Assembly (NCBI GenBank): GCA_038501785.1 | Contig: JBAMJR010000053.1 | Span: forward strand, 9,917,001 to 9,981,000 | Direction of reading: 5' to 3' | From: Myoxocephalus aenaeus | Taxonomy: Eukaryota; Chordata; Actinopteri; Perciformes; Cottidae | Length of the DNA stretch: 64,000 nt | Shown here: positions 24,901-39,633 of the stretch, piece by piece | Numbering within the stretch: position 1 is the stretch's first letter | Layout of the letters: every line of letters starts with the position of its first letter | The notes under the pieces: model-generated | What the model was told of the DNA's origin: nothing | The model's input: the letters and a program-made list of their open reading frames with translations, nothing else | The model's database searches: none | Position numbers and translations under genes: made by a program

Positions 24901-27900
24901 GCTATCGTGATTTCAAAATAACATTTTGTGATGTGGTCGACTGAGAGAGACCGGTTCACGCAGACTGCGTGGATTCAGGTGCACCGAACGAGGAGTTCGG
25001 TAGACGAGTGGAGATTCCAGATCACGTCTGCTAAATTTGTCTCTGAGGGTAGCATTCCAAGTCCTGTCGTCCAAGCTCGTACATTCCTCACATGACAGTC
25101 GCTTGAAACCATGGCAAAGAGAGAGCGGAGCAGACATTCCTCAGCTGTCACCTAAACCCCTCCCCTCTAGTCATTCTCTCTCTGGCTTGCTACTCCCAGT
25201 GCAACACCAAGGCCCAGCTGACTGTTGCCCACTGAGCTCCATCGAGGCAATTAGTGTGGAGGTAACCAGGGCTTGTCGCCTCACACAAGAAAATCTCCAC
25301 ACTGACCCACACCTGAACTTTTTGTCTTAAGTCTTCATAGCCCGTGTTGATCCAGAGGACCTAGGTGACAAGACTCAGGGCCAGCTTACCATGTCAGAGT
25401 AGGGCATTACAATGCCTCTGCTCTGTTGACATTACACACACTCATTATGGCCCTGAAGTCTATGAACATTATCTTGCACTGTCTCCATGACAACGACTCA
25501 GGGAAGGTTGCGAGTCACTTGTGTTGGTGGATTTGCATGTACAGAGTGGGAGTTGCATAACAGGCTGAGCAGAGAAAGAGTCTCTGGCAGCGCCCGGCAC
25601 TTTGAAATGACAATCAATTTTGTGGATTTTGTAATGGAACAATTTATGTGGCGGAAGATGGTGAGGTGGCTGTGTGTCTTTTCATCCGGACCGGCATCGG
25701 TCATATTAACGCGTTGCATAATTGCTGTGGCTCTCTCGCTACAGATCAGACCGGCCTTGAGATTCTCAGCTGTGCCTGAGGCTCGCTGTTGGCCAGTGAG
25801 AGGAGCAAAAAAAGCAATGCTGCCATTGACATGTCCCTGTTCTTCTGATGAAAGCATCATGGCCTCCTCTTACGGACCCCAAGCCTCCTGTCTTTCTACC
25901 TGAGGGAGAAAATCCTTCCATCATGTGGAGAGGCCCTCTGGCTAAGACGAGCAAAGCAGCACATTGCAATGCAGATCTTCCCTGTTACTCTCACCTGTTT
26001 AGTTTTTGCTTTCCTTTACAACAGGTTGGTATCTTATCAAGAAAAGGCTTCACCCACACACATCTGTCTCGGCTCTAGCTGCCTGCAGAATAACGCCAAG
26101 ATCCATCATTTGAGGTTGAAACGTAAAGCATAGTGCTGTCGTCATCTTTTCAGCAGCTTGTGGGGTTTTTAGGGGGTGTATAGCATGTGGCCTAAAGTGA
26201 GCCCAGATGACAATGCTCTTTTGCATTGAGGTTTAATTAGGAAGCCGACTGATATTTGGTGCCTTCCTAGAAAGCATTGTAAATCAACTGCCTTTTGATG
26301 TGCATGATCTAAACCAACATCCCTGGGGCCTTTTTTTGAATGGTAGTGCCATTTTCTACTTTTTGTTTTGTTGTACAGACTCGCACAATGGAGTGCTATT
26401 TTTTATTTTTATTTATTAAACTGTTGTTGAACCTCCAGGTAGTTTAGAAATCATTCAGCTCGACCACAGTGCAGCCTTTCAGTCGATCTTTTGTTTATCA
26501 TTAAAGTGTAATTGAGTTATTGTGCGCTTTTGATGCAGATTTATGAATTTTAAAATTGAGTTATACATTGGGCTATACTTCTAAATAAGATTGACTCGAT
26601 CACATGGGGGGACAAGCTGGCATGTGTAGTGCCAGCATTACTGCCCATGCCTCAGGCGCTGTATCTGTCCATTCAGAATAAATCTTCTTTCATCTTTTTG
26701 CTTCCAGGTTCTTTGTTATGGTTTAAGGCCATTTTACAGTAGCAGCTAGTCACTGATGCATTTCTAACATATTGCAGAATACATTAAGATGCAATTTAAT
26801 AATTCATGGTCTGGAATCTAGACAGTCTAGATGTTATTGTTCTTTGTCTCGTACGAATAGTTAACAACCAGTCCTCCTCGACTGGGATTAGCTGTTGTCC
26901 GGTTTTGGTGTACAGTTGTGGCTAATACATAGCTATATTTACTGCTTGCCATATGAGTTATGATTGTGTATCATTGCTAATGACACATTTTTGTTTGAGA
27001 TCTTTATTCTGGTTTCAAATCAAAAAGCCTCCATGGACTGGTGTAATTTGGTCCAGTTCAATGCATACAAGAGAATAATCGTAATTTAATTGAATTATCC
27101 TTTAGCCTCTTGGTGCTATTTCTTCACTCTGATGATTGATTAGCTTCTCAAACATCTCAGTCTCTATGGTAAAGTAGAGAAAATGTTATTGCATCATGAA
27201 TTTATTAACCACAAGCACCAAAACGGGTCTTGCAGAAGTAATTTGTAACCTAATGAGATCAAGCAGATGGTAAGAGCAACATTAGGAGTACGAGAAAGAA
27301 AACATGGCTGCATCAATGTGGATTATTAAAGCCAACCAAACCATGATAAAACGGCAGAAACAATAGTTGATGGACAGTGTGGTTAGATTAAGGAATATTT
27401 TTATTAGATTTTCTGCCAGTTGCACACCATTTCTGTTTTCAGCAGCTGGTTTGTGTGACCAGTGCTGAGGGTGGTTAAATGTGTGAACTTTTGCACCGCA
27501 AGCACCAATGGCTGCAATGTCCCCCCTGAGCTTCTGTGGGCGTTTTGAGTCGGTATAGTTGCGCTTTAGATCCACTGATCTGAGATAAACACGATGTCCT
27601 CGATTTCATTTCCTACATAAAAGAAAAGGTCACATTGCGACGCAACGCTGAATTCCAGTCCGCAGTGAATCACAGTAGCGCTATTGTAACCTCGGCGCGC
27701 TTGATGATCGAGAGCGATAATTTTAGAATCCGAGCCCCAGAACATGTATATATTACCTGTTTATAATTGGCAGGTCTCTCCTTGTCGGGCTGGCCTCGCT
27801 CACTGTTTCATTCAACCTTTTTCACCAACCCCATAATCATCAGCAGGAAGTCATTGTGCTGTTTGCGCGCCAATGCGCTGCAGCGTGCCAGGTCATCTGC

Positions 27901-28201
27901 TGATTGTGACACGTCAGTGTTGTTTCCTTGCTTAGAGTGTTAACACGTCAACTTTGAAAATAGACAGCCACTGTGTAAGATAAATGGGTCGGAAGGATTG
28001 TAAAATGTCTCGCCATGTAGTTGCTTCGTCGAGGTGGTTTTTTTTCCTATTGAAAATTTCCAAATTCACATCGTTGGCTCAGATGTGATGGAACCATAAC
28101 GCTGACAAGAAAAGAGTCCAAAACAGCTGTTTTTTAAAGTAGCTGAACGCATCATGTCGGGGTAAATGAATGCATGTAAAGTTGTCTTCAGTGAGAGATG
28201 T

Positions 28202-28233
<32 letters not shown>

Positions 28234-29211
28234 TATCTCAGTTTGCGGAGAAGCTATACGTGAAACTGTAAAGCCTTTTCTAAAGGGAAAGTAGAAAGTA
28301 TTGATTTCCTCTGGAACAAAAGTCATGCATGGCTCAGCCGTGAGTGCGTTCGACTTTCTTGTTGCCCGACATTTTGACGAACAGTGTTGCCAAAAAATTC
28401 CACCATAATCGATTATTAGCCGTTATTTACATTTTTTTTTAAAATTATTATTACAATAAGACAAGAGGCGGAAGGCGTCTTTAAAGGTGGAGTCTGTGAT
28501 TCTAATCCAGGAGTTTTTCCGATCCTGCTAGCACTCTCTTCAACAGTGGGGGGGGGGGGGGGGGGGGGTTAATAATTCCGTCAATGATGGAAAATATTCG
28601 GTTGACCCGACCTATGGCTCGGTTGATTCTGGTCTGCGTGAATCCTATGCATCCCAACTCTATGACACTGCTGTTATATTGCATTAGCGGATATTCCAGA
28701 GGATCTGGAACAGTGAGGGTTCTCTGAAGTATGTCAGATGAGCTTTTTGCTGCAGGTTGAAACTGGTTTTCCTGGGGTCGTGAGGAGAATTCCTCAGGAG
28801 AGTAAACCGGCTGCCACGTATATGATCTGCGCTGACTTGACAGCAAAGCTATGGACACAGACTTGACCTCGCACAAAAGCACATTTGATGTGGTTCACAA
28901 GGTGGACATTTTTTTTAAAATTATTTTCACACACAACTTTTTCGCCAGATGTAATTATTACATCAAAATGAGCGATTGTTTTCAAACCAAATGTTTTGTT
29001 GCTTCCTTTCTGCTGGTGTGGGCTTGATGATGTCAGCTTGTGCCACTATTCGTCACCATACCTGAAGTCGTAGCTCTCGTCCCTGCATTGTGGAACGGTT
29101 CCAGAGGTGGATGAGAAATAACATGCGCGCATAATTGCATGTTGAGACTTTTGTGTAAAGGAACCTGCCAGGTGCCTCAACAGATTATGGCCCAGATTAT
29201 TTTCTGTCTGC

Positions 29212-29244
<33 letters not shown>

Positions 29245-32200
29245 ACATTTTTCCAGGCCGTGCATAGTATCAAGCTGCTGTGAAATGTTTGTGGGATGAC
29301 TTCAGCTTGTTTTTTTTTCCCCACTCCGTGGCACATGGTGTCTGTCTTCTACTAAAGCCAGGTCTTCTTGAAGCCATCCTGCTGTTGTTTGCTTGGCGGC
29401 ATTCACATGTCTCACGCTGAGTGTTTTTTATGAGCTGTTTCTGAACTGAAAACACCTGGACCCAGAGACTGTGAATTCCTCATTGTCTTACAGAGCAGCG
29501 AGCGCAATTAAGGCAAAGAGTGCATGTCCATTTGTTGTCTGTGGAAGGGTGAGGTTACATTCTTTCCATTTATTCTCAAAATGGCTGCATCTTCAGCGGA
29601 CAAAATGAGGAATAGAGGTGAACTTGCAATTGGCCATCTGCAATCTACACTTTGTTATTGTTAAGCCAGAACATGATACCTGTAGGTTCTAGATTATTAT
29701 AAATTATTCATTCGTTGTTGCTTCCTCCTGTCAGAGAATAGCTTACTGTATTTTTTGAAAGCGCATCATGATATGATTACTCTGTTGCTAAATTGATTGT
29801 GCAAATAAAACAAACAAATTGGGCTGATTCCACAATCTTGCATACATCACCAGTAAAGTGTATATTGTACAACATTGTCTAATATCAGCTTATAGGCCTT
29901 GCTAATATGTTGCTGTATAGACTCTTCCTTTTATACTTAATTGGCATCGATCTTTGCTAGCGCTGATCCATGAGTGGCCAAAAGATGGAATGAACCTGCT
30001 CTTTCCTGTGAAGCTGCTACCCCCCATTAGTGTTTTTGTGATTAAGTGCATTTGAGTGATGCTCTTCCTGCAGATAAACAGCAGTGTCAGTAAATGGGCC
30101 TGGACCATGACAGTCTGAGCACTTTGGCTTGTGATTCAAATGGACTTGCGTAAGCAGCATGGCCTCTGTGTTAGCTTGAAGGTGATGTTTCCTTTTTTTC
30201 TTCTTATGCTAGTAGATCTGTTTTTCATATTTTGAATAATCCCAAATGCTTTTAAACCTTGTCGCACGCCAACTGTCCCTCACTGCACAATAAAAAGATT
30301 CAATTGACGAGCTGGTGAAGAGTGGGCTTTTACTGACGTAAGTGTTTCCTGCTGGCACATAAATGTACTAAACAAAGGGTTTATATAGAATAAATTATAT
30401 TTAACATTATACTCCTTTTAATTAAAGACTGGAATTAATGATAGGAAATAATGCTTTGGTTCATCAAAGAGGGCTATCAAAAAAATCATACCATTTTTAA
30501 CATAAGGGTTTATTGCAAAATAAGAGACGCTGAAATTCATTAGGGTCCTCAAACTGAATTTTATCGCCATGTTTTATAGAGCATAAATGTCAGGTCACTG
30601 AGTCATATCAAGCTGAGATGTTAATTGACTGTTAAATGAATAATTAATGAACCACAACCGCTCCTGCTTAGACACGGTTACGATCCTCAACGTCTCGGCC
30701 CCCGACTGTTTTATAGATCACGTCAAGTAAAGTCCTAGTCCACTGTGCAGGAATCTCATTCTGTGATCAATTGATGACAGATTGATCATAATTGTTTGTT
30801 TACTATCAATCTGTAGTTTCTCATCTGACACTCTGCAGAGGTGGTGGACGTTATTTGTTATCTCTGGGGCCTCGGATGCATGTTTTAAGCAGCTGACATT
30901 GATTATTAATGTGCCTAACCATCGAATGAGGAACTGGCTTTAAATTAGCATCATACCTCTTTGTGTCTTATTCAGCTTGTTGGAAGGGGAGTAAAAACGG
31001 TTGCCCTTGTGGTGTGCGTTTTCAGGCCCACAACTCTGGGGAGGAAGGAGGGGGGTGTGGGGGGCGGGGGTTGTATTGCTAGTCTTTCCATACTGAGGTG
31101 GTGATGGTATGGGGGGGATCAGGGTGTTGGAGATTTCAGGCCAGAGAGGAACAGGAAGTGGCTGTTTATTTTTCTCATTTCCTCTTTGAGGCTCCACTAG
31201 TGAGCCTGCTTCTTACACTCCCTCTGCTTTTATTTCTGACACCAGCCGGACAGACTCATGCTGTCACACACATGCAGGCATGTAGCTTTCTGTACGTCCT
31301 TGTCAAATGATTTACCCCAAACCAGCCAAACAAATACAGCATGTATTCTTACCTTTTTTCTTCCATCTTGTGTTGGATGTGTGAATAAAAAAATTGTTGA
31401 CCCCTTTCTCACATGGAAATGACTTAAGGTCTGCATTGTATCAATATATCATTTAATTTTATGAACAATTTCACTATACAATACACACTAGTTGGAAGTC
31501 TTGCAGTGGACTGCAGTATTACTCTGTCTTGTCAAGATACATTTTCCAAATTGAATGATCGTGTACAGGTTTTATTGTTCCATTTGTTTACATGTGAGGA
31601 GGAGGGTATTATACTTAACGTGTAGCTTACACTGTATTTATCTTATTTTAGTTCACTCAAAACAATGGAAATGAAAATGGTCTTGGACTAATTGGCAGCA
31701 AACTAGCACTTGATCCTGCGTAGTGATGCAGTGCCACTCTGGTGACAATCCATATTTTTCGCGGTAATGGCTAAAAAATTGGCTGCAGGGCTGTGGCGCC
31801 CACACTATCCATGTAACCTCTCGGGGTCAGCTTGTTGGCATGAGCGGTGATGGTGCCAGTGAGGAGGAAAGGGTGGGTGGGGTGCACTGTGGACCGTTCT
31901 CAATGCCTCTTTAGTAGACTGACTGTCAGTGAGCTATCTACTGTCCTCCATATAGTAGCCTCCACATAACGGTTCTATTATATGGAAAAATCAACGGAGG
32001 TTGTATTCTGCCATCTCTCCGTGGCTATCCGACCTCTCTGCCCTCCCCATCTCGCCTTTGGACCCCTCACATGGAAACTAATTTGGCTCTCAAGTGGGCC
32101 TATTGTTTTGGCTGCTGAGCGAAAAGCCCAAGTGAAACATAGAGTTACAATCTCGGCGGCATTTATTTTTTTTCCCTCCGTTTTCTCCCCCCCACCCCCT

Positions 32201-32456
32201 TCCTCAATCCTGGTCTTCTTTTTCCATGGGAATCCCAGGGCCATATATGGTCGTCCTCAGTAGCAGCAGCAGCAGCTAGAGCACTGAAGGCAGAGGCCGT
32301 GTGTTCATGTGTGTAGTCTGGTTCCAGCTCCCAACAGGGCTCATCTAGTGGAGGGACCCAGCTGGTCGCCCTGCAGCGCTCTAACCCTCCCCCTCGTACC
32401 CTCTGGCCCCATGAACCCTGCCAATAGCACAGGAGCTGTGAGCTCTTTGTCTCAGG

Positions 32457-32538
<82 letters not shown>

Positions 32539-33255
32539 TGTACACCTTTCAGAATAAACATTCACACTAAAGTCTCTCTCACAATTATTGATTCCCTCAT
32601 TTATTTCCCCCTCGCCCACACCTTTTTTTTTTTTTCCCTTTCTATTCACCTCTGGTTTGTTCCGTTCCCACTATCATGTTCACTTTCGCATCACATCTTT
32701 CATTGTCTGGGCTGATTTGTGTAACATGCAAACGCAGACGCATAACGCGCTCATACTTACATGCAGGCAGTAAGAAGGAATTCCTTTTGTGGAAGTGGCT
32801 GCGCGCCTCTGAGCCAATGACGTCGTCCACGAGGAGTGGCCAAAGCACTGATGCCTGAAGCCCCAAGGCTAGGAGTATTACTTATCTGGGAATTTCTCCA
32901 CTGGTATGCTCGTCCAGGGCCCTGCTGCTTACTGGTTAGGTGGTTGCAGATAGAAGTTGTACTACTATAGAGAGACGGAGTAAAGTAGGAGGGAGGCCGA
33001 CTCTGAGCTCCAGAGGAAGCTGCTTTGTTGTCAACACTGTTGCTTGTATATATTTTAGTTTTGAGGGAAAAGAAAAAACAAGTCCCGTGTGGTACTAAGC
33101 TTTATTGTGAATGCCCGAAGCACAAGATCTGAAAGCCAACATTTTGTACATACAATGTTTGAGTAACCTTATACCACGATACCCAGATAATGTTTAGCCT
33201 TGACTGACGGATACTCAAGGGTTTCAGCCTTCATTCATCTCACTACAGACAGTTT

Positions 33256-33326
<71 letters not shown>

Positions 33327-36300
33327 AAGAAGAATTTGCAAAAAGTGTTGAATATGTTTCTTATGGTAGTGATATCACCCTTCTTCATTCACATGCCATG
33401 TTTTTAAAGGTGCTTTTGATCCCGGCCTGGTCGAAGTGAGAGTGACTCAAGCCTTCTGCGGTTTGGGGGTTTGAACAGCTGTTCCCCCATCGCCGCGTTA
33501 ATCTCTTGGTTTGTTGCTGTTGTTTTACGTTTAGTGAGTGTAGCGTAATCCACGGACATCTCTGTGGGGAGTTTTCATTCGGACTATTTATTCAGTAGAA
33601 GGTTCCGTTGTCCTTCCAAAAACTGTTGACACTGAGGTCTGTGGATTACCTCGAGGAATCTGGACATTGTTTCTGAAAAGACGCGTCTCTATTGAGTTGA
33701 GAGTGACGGTATTCAATGATTGAGCACCACAAACGAAATTCCATTCACCGCCATTGGCAAATAAAGGCTGGATAACATCAGGGAACCTCGGGTGAAACAG
33801 GTGTTGAAAGGTAATCTCAGGGCAAAACTCGTGCATGTATATTTCACATGTTCAAATGATGTGGCTGCTGAAGGCTTATTTTACGTCCCTGTACCCCGCT
33901 TTCCTATGAGACGGTGACAAAAAGCACAAAGCAGAGACTTGCAGTTTTTCTCAGCTGAATTTGCCCATGTGTTAGACAATGAACTTAAAAAATGTCTTCT
34001 TAATAAAGTAAAGAGCAGGAAATCTGACCAAAAGCTCAGGTGTTTTTGAGAATAGGAAATGTCGACATGTTTGAAATTGTGCTTCTTAGTTGTGTTTATG
34101 TGTGCATTTTTATATATTTTTTTATTACAGATATTTTCTAACAATAAAGTAGGTTGTTTTGTGGTACCCAGGAGGGTTCTCATGACATTCCTTACCACAC
34201 GGGCACACGGTTGCCAGTCAAGGGTGATGTAGTGGCCATGGACCATCGCCATTAAATGTAGAATATCTGCAAGCACAATGGGCTTAGCTGGCTGCCTGTT
34301 CCACTCTCAGCAGTAAAACATGCAGGAGCCACAACTGGAGCTTTCTGCAGCTTGAGTTGGCCATCTGAGGGTGCTACTAAAGGAAGTCAAGGAGGAGAGG
34401 GGTCTTCAAGTGTCTCCTTGATGTGGAGTGCCGCTAAATTAAGCTCGGAGCTCTCTGCACGATGGCCCAAAGATAATAAATCTACCCTTTTCTACACACA
34501 CGGTAGCTTTACCCCTTTACTATACCATGAAGAAGACTGAATCTTTTTGAAATGTTTTGTCTGTGGTGTCAGACTTGTCTATCTGAAGTCAGCCACTTCA
34601 GTTCCTGTTAACATAGAATGACGCTCATGACCTTCGTTTTGTGTGAAGGAAGTTGTAGTAAATGTAAAGTGCACAGGCAGAAACTAACAGCATTATGGTG
34701 CAATACGCTTGTTACAGTGTATTTAGGTAAGCTGGCGTGGCTTTATCATTATATCCTGTAGGCTAAGTAACTTTTTCTAGATGTTATTCAATAAAAGTCT
34801 ATCCAAAAGTAGTTTTAAAGAAGTCATGTGCATCTGTCTTTCTATGGCAATAATGTAAATTCTGATGTGCCATCAAATCTGCAGAAACGGAGTAAGTAAC
34901 CAAACTGTGGATTCAAATCAAATTAGATATAATTTTGGTTGAATGGCTTAATATCACCATGTTAGCTCTTCTATTTATGTGAACTATACTGTGTTTTTGT
35001 TGATTTTGAATCTGAGATGATAAAGAGCAGTGGGACTCACATAATCGCTCAAGAAATATTTCTTCTTTTTTGCCAGAAAAGGTCATGAGAATCGCTCCAA
35101 TAACAGCTAAAAGTCATGCCTGCAAGAGTTTAAAAAAAGAAAGATGGCACCTCGAGATGCTCCTTTCAACAGTATTATTATTTTATTTTTTTCATGTTGC
35201 CTCACAGTGGTTTGCTTTTTGCGCTGCCTTCAGGGGCTATCCGATCAACCCCTGTGTGCTTTAAAATGAAGCCTTTTCTCTATTTATTTATGTTTCTTAC
35301 AAAAGCCTGAACCCATGTTCTCTTTTTGGCTTTGTTGCCATGACAACAGACTGGCCTCCTTTTCTTAGGTGCACGTCATGGGTGCATTTATTTTTTTGGC
35401 TCGCTCCGAGAAATGGCTTAGCCCATCTTCTTTGCGGCGCTAGCGGGTAGTAGGGCTCGAATTCCTCCATATTATTTCAGGATTAGACGAGCGCATATGA
35501 TGGACACTGTATTATTTCTGTCCTAATCTTCTCCATATTTATCCCCACTGGCTTCGAAAAGGTTTATTAAGTCAATCTCTTGATGGTGTCTATATTCATC
35601 CCCACGCGGGTGCAGTTAATTAGTGAGTATGAAGCCTTATTTATCGTTTTGCCTCAGAATATTGTTACCCAAGTTACACTTTTGAGACTTTGGTTCAATA
35701 CAAGTCAACATGGCTGTCGAGGTATTTGCGTTATTTATCCTGCATTCATGACTACTGTTGAACTAAAAAGGTGAGGCCTGATTGCATGTTGACGTTTGCC
35801 TGCTAACAGTATGTTTGCCCGTTTAAAGGCCAGTCGGTGTGTGCTTCACATTACCACTAGCTGGCTGGGGACCAGTTTCTTGACAAATCCTGTGACGTCT
35901 GGTTGATTGTTTTATCGTGCGCCTCCCATTGGCTCGCACCAGCTCATGAACATAGAAGACACGTTTCGTGATTTTATAAGTTCACGTTTTTGAGAAGTCT
36001 CAAAAAGAACAAGGTAGGAGCGGTTCTGTGTTGTGAAACACGATGCTAAGCAGCCTGTCATAATCTCAAGGATCAAATGGCTCCGTCGACACTTTGCAGT
36101 AGATCCTGCTACACTGTGCAGTCCTACAATATAAACTTTAGATGGCCTGTGGTGTTGTTTCCGCTTTACAGCACTGAATTAAAGTGAATCTAACAGAGGG
36201 AAAAAAAAAAAAACACCTATGAAGTCTGTTGAATGTGACATTTCTCTTTCATGCCTCAAGGAAAATGTTTTAATGATGCCTACTTTATGTGGATTATGGA

Positions 36301-39300
36301 TTTTCATCAGATTGGACCTTTGACTCCATTGACCGCAGTTCAGATTTTTCAACTTCAATTAATCTGGAATTAGAGGCGCTCCGCTGCCAAATCCCACAAA
36401 AGCCTAATGGATAAACAGCTGTTTTCAGAAGCTAGCCCACACAATGTACAATAAACTCTTCATGTGTCCATTGATTAGGTTAGTAGTTGTTCTTCCTGTT
36501 ATGTAAACTTCCCAGAAGCCCCAGTTTCCATTAGGGAGGTTCTTTTATCAGAAAGGCTGCCAAGGACTCCTCCTGCCTCCGGCCTGGCAAACTGACAGCA
36601 TACATCAAGTGATATCGAACACGCTGCAGCCACAAGGTGTTTCGCAAGTCGGTATTTCTGTCTCTTTCTCAATGCAGCAACCGTGGCTTTCTCAGATCTA
36701 CTACATGCGTAACTTTGTGCCTCTTAAGTATGAACAAGCTATTTTTTCCAACTTTTGCCCGACACCCAAAGCAGATAGGAATTTTCACCGATTCAGATTG
36801 ATGTGACAATTTTGAAAAGTCAAGGTTTTACCACAAGCACCTCTGTTCCTTGTGCGAAGCCGCGTCATAATAATAAACATTCGAATAACAATAGGTCCTC
36901 CGCTCTGACTAAGTCAGTGCTCGGGCCCTAATTAAAATCATCCGTGGACATGTGACACAGACATTGGTATCGTTAAGAATAAGGATCCACCCAAATTATT
37001 TTTCAAAAAGCCACCATTTTGTATATGGCCCTTCATTCGTTTTAGCACCTGTTGAAGCTGTATGACGTGGTATTCAGGTTTGGCAGGCATTGTATTGGGT
37101 ACTGTGTAGTTGTGATTAAAAAAAATCTCATTTTTATTTCACGTCTTTGTCCTGCTCTTCTTTTTATTCCTCCCCTTTGCCAGAGAGTCTTTTTAAGATA
37201 GTCCTTGTGCAGTATCTCAGGAACGCCTGGAGGTAAATTTCTTCAACTTTCCTCTTCAACATCCACCTGGACTCGAGGATAAACTAAATTTATAATTTGA
37301 TGGTCAAAGGTCAAGGTCAAAAAACCGTCAAGAACTCATTTGCCAAACATGGCAACGTCACGCAAATATCTAATAGGATAGAATTATGACGGGATGTAGG
37401 GCTGGGCGATATACCGTTTTCAAATTTCCATACGGTATTCATTTTTCATATACTGTCATACCGGTGCATAACCGTAACAACTGTTGTCGCTCTCAACATT
37501 TATTTTTCACCGCTGAGGGCGCAGCGGTCAGAGCTACTTGCGTGTCATGGTTATAACTTATCTAACAGGATAAAACACCACGACACAACAGTTTGTAACA
37601 CTAATAATTGTACATTTATAAAATTACACCGCCAAACTGCATGCTGGGTACAGCTCGCCCACTATCATAACAAGAAGAAACTAAGTCGCTACACGGTCTT
37701 TTTCCACCTACATTCCCCTGGGTCCTAAATCCCTCCATGTTTAGCTTCCTAACGCCCTCTATGTACCAACGTACAAACAGTTGTTCACCACTTCAGCGAG
37801 TGGTGAACAACGACGGCGGCGGTCATTTTCGGCGTCAATGAATGAATGTGTTTACTCGGAAAAAAATACTGTGAAACCGCCAGAATCTTACAAAATACTG
37901 TGATATGAATTTTTGGCCATACCGCCCATCCCTAACGTGAAGACCTTTTTGTACCGACATGGATGCAAACTGCAGCTTGACTGTTTGGCGAAGGCGCACA
38001 ACCACAAGGCGGTAATTCTAGTTTATACCACGTAGTGCCGTCCATCTTATTACCGTCAAGCTTCACGCGGCCTCCTCTCTTCTCCCCCTCTTGCGTACAC
38101 TGGCCAAACCGGTTTAAATGGCAACATGTCTGCTTGAGCAGTGAGTCATAACATGTCTGAATGTTTCCCTCCGAGCACAGCTCCTACATGCTGATTGTGA
38201 TTGCACGAGACACGGGATTAAGCCCACAATGTTGCATACTTAACATCACTTCAATTAATGGTCGGATCCCCCTCCTCTGCTCTGCCTGATGTCTGATATA
38301 CAGCATTTTGTCTGTTTAGATTTCTATGAACCATGAATGTGAGGTTGCAAAAGCCCATGCTGCCTCCTTACATTACTGCTCTTTAGTCTGTAACAAAAGC
38401 TAAAGGATGCCGTGATACTTTCTCCTGACTCGTCTTTATCCCGTCCCTCCGGCTACTACACTACACTCGGCATGTTCCTAACGCCGGCTGTCACTCTGGC
38501 ACCTGTCAGCCACACACAATTACAGCCATTAAGGGATTACCTTTGTTGGGCTCCGATAGCTGCTGGGAGGAGCCAGCGGAGTGAAGGCTGGTGACGCACT
38601 GGAGAGGGAGGTCACAGCCACCACGGTGTTTGCCTTAAGGGGCTTGTTTCCATTCTTGGAGAAGGAGAAGACTTTGAAGAGATAATAAGTGTGTGGGGAA
38701 TGACTGAGGGGGTGGATTTAGATGAGGACACAAAGGACAGTTTTCAGATGAGAGGCAGAAAGCTGCAACAATCCATTTATTTTTCCCAGTCCCGTGTCGG
38801 CAGACCAAAACAAAAAGAAAGTCAGTTCAAACGTAAACAGTACATTATACACCAATTCAAGGCTGACTGATTAAAGGCTATATGTTGCCCTACATCACCT
38901 TTTTTTATAAAAAAAAACTATACTGAACGTATCGTTAAGATTACAGCTGAGCAGAATTTAAAAGCAAGTAATACAAATAAAAAAAATATGTCTCACTTCA
39001 AAAATTAAGAGAAGGTACTAAAAAGGTAGAGTCACTGATTGACTTTGCTGGAAAGCCAGTGAGACGGCTCACTTTCACTTCTATTCTAATTCAACACCCA
39101 CCGGCAGACACTCGTCTTCATTTCAAATCCCGAAATGAAGTAGAATGCAATATAATGAATATCTGGAAGGCAGACTTGGCAACACACGAATGAGACCACA
39201 AAGCGTGGGATTGCCCGATAAACCGCCCATCGTCCTGCGACCTAAAAGAGGGAAAAACAACATGGAGCTTTTCGTGACATGATAGTAGAGTTAAATTGGT

Positions 39301-39596
39301 ACGATGTCGTGGCCGATCTTGATTAGAAACCACGGGTGTCTTTTTGCTGGCATTTTTGAAATTGCGAACTTGGATGGGGGACCACTGTGCGCCCATGTGT
39401 TGGCACAGGGTAGCTGCATGATTTGCACCTGATGGCGCCAATCAATGAGCAAAACCCACAAGGGTGACATTTCACCAGTGATGAGAGCGACAGACTGCAG
39501 AACTTTCAAAGTTGTATCTCGCGTCGCTGTCTCCTTCTCATTTAAAGTCAGTCTGTTAACAAGTTCATCTGCACCTGGAGGAACTCTGTGCCTGAG

Positions 39597-39633
<37 letters not shown>

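Noticed and set aside
25487..25903. Overlapping 120-138 codon frames on both strands in intron 1
   Set aside because: No recognised homology or matching splice sites; overlapping open frames on both strands are expected by chance in a GC-moderate patch.
32163..32561. Minus-strand 132-codon frame with a Cys/Val run
   Set aside because: It is the translation of the (CA)n microsatellite.
35430..35480. Possible tRNA from GGGCTCGAATTCC
   Set aside because: It resembles a B box, but no A box at proper spacing and no acceptor or anticodon stem could be found.
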